Assembly (NCBI GenBank): GCA_003952965.2
Contig: CM025856.1
Location: 558,797 to 622,796 of the forward strand
Direction of reading: 5' to 3'
Source: Morella rubra
Taxonomy: Eukaryota; Streptophyta; Magnoliopsida; Fagales; Myricaceae
Length of the DNA stretch: 64,000 nucleotides
The position numbers were made by a program, and so were the translations under genes. Below, in pieces: positions 59,422 through 64,000 of the stretch (the stretch's first letter is position 1; each line of letters begins with the position of its first letter). Under the pieces are notes generated by a model. It saw nothing but the letters and a program-made list of their open reading frames with translations, was not told the DNA's origin and ran no database searches.

Positions 59422-61941
59422 GTAAAGAAGGAACAAGCATCTCTTCGACAAAACTTGGGACCAACCTCGGCTGCGTGCATTAACCCTGTCCACCAGCTTG
59501 TCTCCAATCCGCAGCACCCGTGGTCGTCCGCGCCCACCCAGCGCCGTAAGAGCACCGCAACAGTTCACGTCCACGATTTAGTTACCTAAATAGCTACCTG
59601 TTTGCGTTTCTGGTCCCCAAGTGAACCCAAAAGTCAGACTACATCGAGTGTTTTTTAAAATCTTTGAATCCAAATGCAATCTTCTCTAATTTGATTCCGA
59701 ATATTTCATTCGGTGTCGGTCACACTCTGCATTGAAAAATATCGATCTTGATCGTCAAAGGATATCTCAAAGGGATGACACAAGATAAGGCACGTCTTCT
59801 GCCAATCAAACAATCTGAAAATCTCTAAAGAAAAAAGAATCTGTCAAAACTTTGAATGTAAGAAAAGACAAAAGAGGAAAAAGACATGTAGATGTTCAAA
59901 ACAGGGACCTCATGCATGGGCCATAGAAAATGAGTTGTGGGTATAGCCTTAATTATTGATGTTTGGCATTATGGAAGACAGTGAGCACAAACAGACACTA
60001 ACTCCCACATACTCTATGGGGCTCATGAATATACGAGGATAAGAAATCTGACACATATCAAACAAAATCCATATCTTGTCACTCAATGGATGAGGATATT
60101 ATCACTTTTTTTTTTTCTTTTTTTTAAGGGGATGAACGATTGCTTCCTGTCAGAATTATTGAATCAAATCCCTCACCAGACGCCCCCCAGTCAGGTTGAT
60201 CACGTTCAACAGGCATGCCAGATGATCATTTGTTGAGTCTTTGACAATCTTTTGCAGAGGAACGTTTAAATTTTTTAAATATCACGAGGCTTCTGTCAAA
60301 ATTTTTTATAAATCCACATGGCCTCTGTCACAAATTTTAGATTAAAAAAGTAGTGCATATTTTCCAGCCGGCAGACAGTGATATCGTATCCTTTGAAACA
60401 TTAAAAGATATGCCTCTGTTTTCTTGTCAGAAGGTTCGATCTGATTGGTAAGATAAGAGGTCAATCTGCAGAAACACTAACCCAGGATTTTTAGCAATTC
60501 ACCGACTCCTCCCATCACCCATGACGCATAATTCACGGTAAAATTGCCCAATTGAACTAGTTTGAGTTGCCACGAAAGTTACCCAGCCTGCAAATTCTAC
60601 TTAACGTTTCACACAAGACTCTGCAGATGCGTCGGCCTGCATATCTTTGGGGACATTCAAAGAAACTATATAAATATTCATGAAGGCAGTCCTCTTGTGA
60701 CCTTAAGCCTTGATTGGATAAACTATATAGTAATTTAACTGCTACAGAACAAAATATGACAACCCAATGAAGATGCCAAAGGGATTTGTAACCTGAAATG
60801 CACATTAAGCCAAAGTAGACCAGGTAAATAAGAATGGCTTCAGGACATTAAATTAAGCTGTGTATATTTAGGAAAATGGAATCAAAGCTTGCTAAATTTA
60901 ACCCGATAGCTCTACTGGAATGGACCCATTTCACGAGCAGGTAAATTTCGAGATATCAGTATAGTTTTATCAAAAGTAATACCAAGAAACTGTTTGTATT
61001 TGAGAGAATTCAAACTTAGAGCCTAGACAGGACAAATAGGACTCAGAGGGGAGCAAATAGCTGGACGAGGCCAACCCTTAGTTGGCAGTAGGATTTTCTA
61101 AAGCGCTTTTATGGGCAATTATTTTGGTTTTGGCCAAAACGAGGCGGGGAAAGGATTTCTTTATCTGCATGCAAACACCGCTTTGCGCTTTCCTGTGGCC
61201 GTCTTTGTAGCTCTGATCAAGTACATGCTTACTCTAATTAAACCCCTGCGCCCTATGCTCTTTGACCCTTGACTAGCCTCTAATCACGACCAACCAGACT
61301 TTATGGAATTCACAAAATTTTAATCATTTTTATTTTATCATCCGAAAGCATAATTTAACGGGGTTTTTTTGAATCTTTCAAAAATAATTTTTACTAAAAA
61401 TTGTAGTGATTGGTGAGGGAATAAATTCTGAACCAAGATATTTCCTAAGCACAAAAAAAAAAAAATTATTAAGTTAAAAAATTGTTAATATTTGCAAAAA
61501 CTTGAACAAAATCCCAACGAGCGGATAATTCTGACGGATAGATCACTCTGCCGTACTGAGACAATCGCATCTACGGTCATTGTTTGTTGAGATCATAAGC
61601 ACGACCTTACGGAATCAACGACAGTTCAGACTTTTCTTATAAACGTTTGCACTTGGATGACTTCATTGTCTCTTGGCCATCTCTGCGACTGCAATGGAGC
61701 ACCAGTCAAAGAAATGTACGGGATGTCACTCGCCCTTCCATTAAGTAGCGTTATCCTCAGGCCGGCCGGGCGATTCCAATAGGAGAAACCGAGGGCCATT
61801 TTCGTCCATTCCTCGAACTTCATTGGCATGACCAGTACAGCCTTCGGTTCCCATAAATAAACTAAACAGTGGCGGTTCGAAGAACGAAGTAGAAGCAACT
61901 GGTTCAGAGAGTGAATCCCTCCTCAAGGACTTGTTTCAGGA

Positions 61942-64000
61942 ATGGAAAAGCTAGCTAGTTTAGCTTCAGCTGTTCTATGTTTGTCTGTAGTTCTTTGTTC
62001 ATATGGAACAGTCGGAGGCGCTTACTTGAAGTACAACACTGGGTCTGGTGTTGTGGAAGGAAAACTGAATGTACATCTGGTCCCGCATTCCCATGACGAC
62101 GTCGGATGGTTGAAGACAATCGATCAGTACTATGTTGGATCAAATAATAGTATTCAGGTCCTAATTGCGCAACACAACATACACTCCCATATTTGTTTGT
62201 GTACATAATGATTTTGGTCGACTTTAAATTTTTCGGAATATGTACGGAGCTGATTTCTCTGGTGTTGCGTCATGTCCTTGTAGGGGGCGTGTGTGGAGAA
62301 TGTTCTGGACTCAGTTGTGGAAGCGTTGCAGCGTAATCCGAATAGGAGGTTTGTATTTGCGGAGATGGTAAGCTCTCTGAATTGTGAGGTTTTGCGGTTG
62401 ATCTCTGAGAGAATTTTGTTTGGTTTTGGATTTTGTTTCTCTAAGCAGTTGGTTTTGAATTTCCAAAATCAACCAATGATGCGGATAATGTTTATTTTTA
62501 TGTACTTCGAATTCACAGCACGATGTTCTTCATTTGACTTTTGTGATTAATGAGTTAAATTTGGAATTCTATTTGAACTCAGGCTTTAGTTTTTGGTTAA
62601 ATTGAATGCTTGGGAATTTGATTTGGCTTTGCTTTCCGAAAATAGATGGAGTAGCATTTCGTGTATCGCTTCAATAGTTCAACCAAATAACACGATGCAC
62701 TTAGTTGAGTTTCAAATATGTCGATGCATAATTTGCAATACATTAATTTGAATTTGCATGACTGAATTACATATAAGCTTGTTGTCGCTAAAGCCTATAA
62801 TGTCTTTGATGTTTTGTATCTGGTGATATTACTGCTTTCACATCTCTGTCTATAACAGTGTCTACCATTGATGATAGGCCTTTTTTGAACGATGGTGGAC
62901 AGAACAAAGTGTAGAAACACAAGAAATAGTGAGAAAACTTGTAGATGCTGGACAATTCGAATTCATGTAAGCCTTTTGGTTTGCAGCTTGTATAGCTCAT
63001 TGATTTGTTTGAGAGAGAGATGGAGAGGTTCAAATTTTGATAGCTTTGTACGACTGACATGCAGAAATGGTGGTTGGTGTATGCACGATGAAGCGACATG
63101 CCATTACATAGACATGATTGACCAAACAACTCTAGGGCATGGCTTGATAAAGGAGCACTTCAACAAAACTCCTCGTGCTGGATGGCAAATTGATCCGTTT
63201 GGACACTCTGCTGTGCAAGCTTACCTACTAGGGGCGAGGTATGCTTTTTTCTGTATGACAATCCATTGATGTATAAACACCCTGTTCATAAGCATGCTTC
63301 ACTAACTCAATTAAATGTATTTGTCTCACTGTACATATTTGTTTGCTACTAGTATAATAGTCAGTCTTTCAATTATATCATAGATATATGTTCCATTTTT
63401 CACTACTGTGACCAACATGATCCAGATAAGTTATGTTTGATAGTTTGGTTTCCTTCATACTGGCTGAGTCCTGAGACATTTCCATTCTCACATTCCCTGT
63501 AGGTTGGGTTCGATTCTGTACATTTCGCAAGGATAGATTACCAAGACAGAGAAAAAAGGAAAAACGACAAATCTCTGGAAGTTATATGGCGTGCTTCCAA
63601 AAATTTTGGTTCTGCATCTCAGGTTTGAAAGGAAAATACTGCAATTTCACGATTCTTCTCTAAAGAGACCCTTTTGGCTCACTATTCACATGTTTTGGCG
63701 CTTGCAGATTTTTGCCAATGCCTTTCCTGTTCATTACAGTCCCCCAACTGGTTTCCGTTTTGAAGTGAACGATGAATCTAGTATGCCAGTTCAGGTATCC
63801 ATATTTCATGGAGAATTAATACTTCTAAGTACTTGCCGGATGTCAGATATTCTTGCAACTGTATCACTGAAACTGTGGCATATTGGAACTGCAGGATAAT
63901 CCTTTACTATATGACTACAATGTGGAACAGCGGGTATTTGATTTTATTAATGCTGCAAAAAACCAGGTAAACTCTTAGCTACCTGATTTTTTCTTTTGAA
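61942..64000 (+). CDS. GH38 alpha-mannosidase, 5' part, apparent frameshift
   Basis: The start of a glycoside hydrolase family 38 alpha-mannosidase (plant lysosomal/vacuolar type), which trims mannose from N-glycans. Exons: 61942-62157, 62284-62367, 62878-62966, 63065-63238, 63503-63622, 63708-63794 and 63895-63966; the gene continues beyond the window. A signal peptide starts [17 protein letters not shown]. The zinc-binding motif [15 protein letters not shown] lies near residues 45-59, and [19 protein letters not shown] near 169-187 contains the catalytic nucleophile Asp (about 173). Oddity: exon 4 ends in phase 2 (GGGGCGAG) while exon 5 must start in phase 0 ([17 protein letters not shown]), so one base seems missing where the family has Gly-Ala-Glu. 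Either the draft lacks a G there, or the gene is a recent pseudogene. Exons 5-7 are open in their own frame. Confidence 0.85.

Larger units (their letters stand above)
55921..61941. other. Gene-poor region between LIN and the mannosidase
   Basis: No gene could be supported in 6 kb. It holds tandem repeats at 56387-56648, 59226-59311 and 59333-59421, many short open frames without recognisable motifs (for example 58524-58781 plus and 58773-59090 minus), and the leader of the mannosidase gene at the end. Fragments of dead genes or transposable elements may be hidden in it. Confidence 0.45.

Noticed and set aside
61626-61926. Two overlapping minus-strand frames before the mannosidase start
   Set aside because: Most likely chance frames in the 5' leader or promoter of the plus-strand gene; no recognisable content.

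Overview
This window is nuclear DNA of a flowering plant, most likely a eudicot. Genes have many short exons with GT-AG introns, intergenic DNA is AT-rich, and there are copia, LINE and MITE elements plus plant-specific protein families. The species cannot be named from the sequence. One placeholder gap of exactly 1000 N (36252-37251) marks a draft assembly.

Layout. (1) 1-33.4 kb is a plus-strand tandem array of A1-family (pepsin-like) aspartyl proteases. They have a signal peptide, a two-lobed catalytic domain, a Pro/Ser-rich stalk and a hydrophobic C-terminal tail that looks like a GPI-anchor signal (APF1-like). Each gene has ten exons. Copy A (1-2493, 5' end outside the window) is broken by two frameshifts. 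Copy B (7719-12440) has a reading-frame problem at exon 7. Copies C (13780-17405) and D (20420-25721) are intact on paper, with spliced models of exactly 520 and 525 codons. Copy E (29339-33341) keeps frame but has lost the glycine of the second catalytic motif and carries a non-GT splice donor. Two orphan last exons (3309-3521 and 26822-27020) are relics of further copies. The order (C-type, D-type relic, B, C-type, D-type, C-type relic, E) suggests duplication of a two-gene unit followed by decay. MITEs, a LINE fragment and two related repeats sit between the copies.

(2) 35.5-37.3 kb holds the last exons of an unrecognised minus-strand gene cut by the N gap. (3) 38852-41526 is an intact five-exon gene of the bark-storage-protein / nucleoside phosphorylase-like family. 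A 4.9-kb degenerate Ty1/copia retrotransposon (41548-46448, two LTRs, 5-bp target duplication) starts 22 bp after its stop codon. (4) 47349-55168 is a 15-exon LIN/CERBERUS-type E3 ubiquitin ligase (U-box, helical repeats, WD40), with a spliced model of exactly 1355 codons. (5) 55.2-61.9 kb is gene-poor, with an inverted-repeat element and small tandem repeats. (6) 61942-64000 is the 5' part of a GH38 alpha-mannosidase gene with an apparent one-base deletion at the exon 4/5 junction.

The genes form no pathway. The coherent story is birth and death within the protease array: recent near-identical duplication (A and C), apparent conversion between paralogues, pseudogenes, a possible pseudoenzyme, and transposons whose empty sites survive in sister copies. 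I found no sign of a new multi-gene system. Exon limits come from splice signals, frame and comparison between paralogues, not from transcript data.
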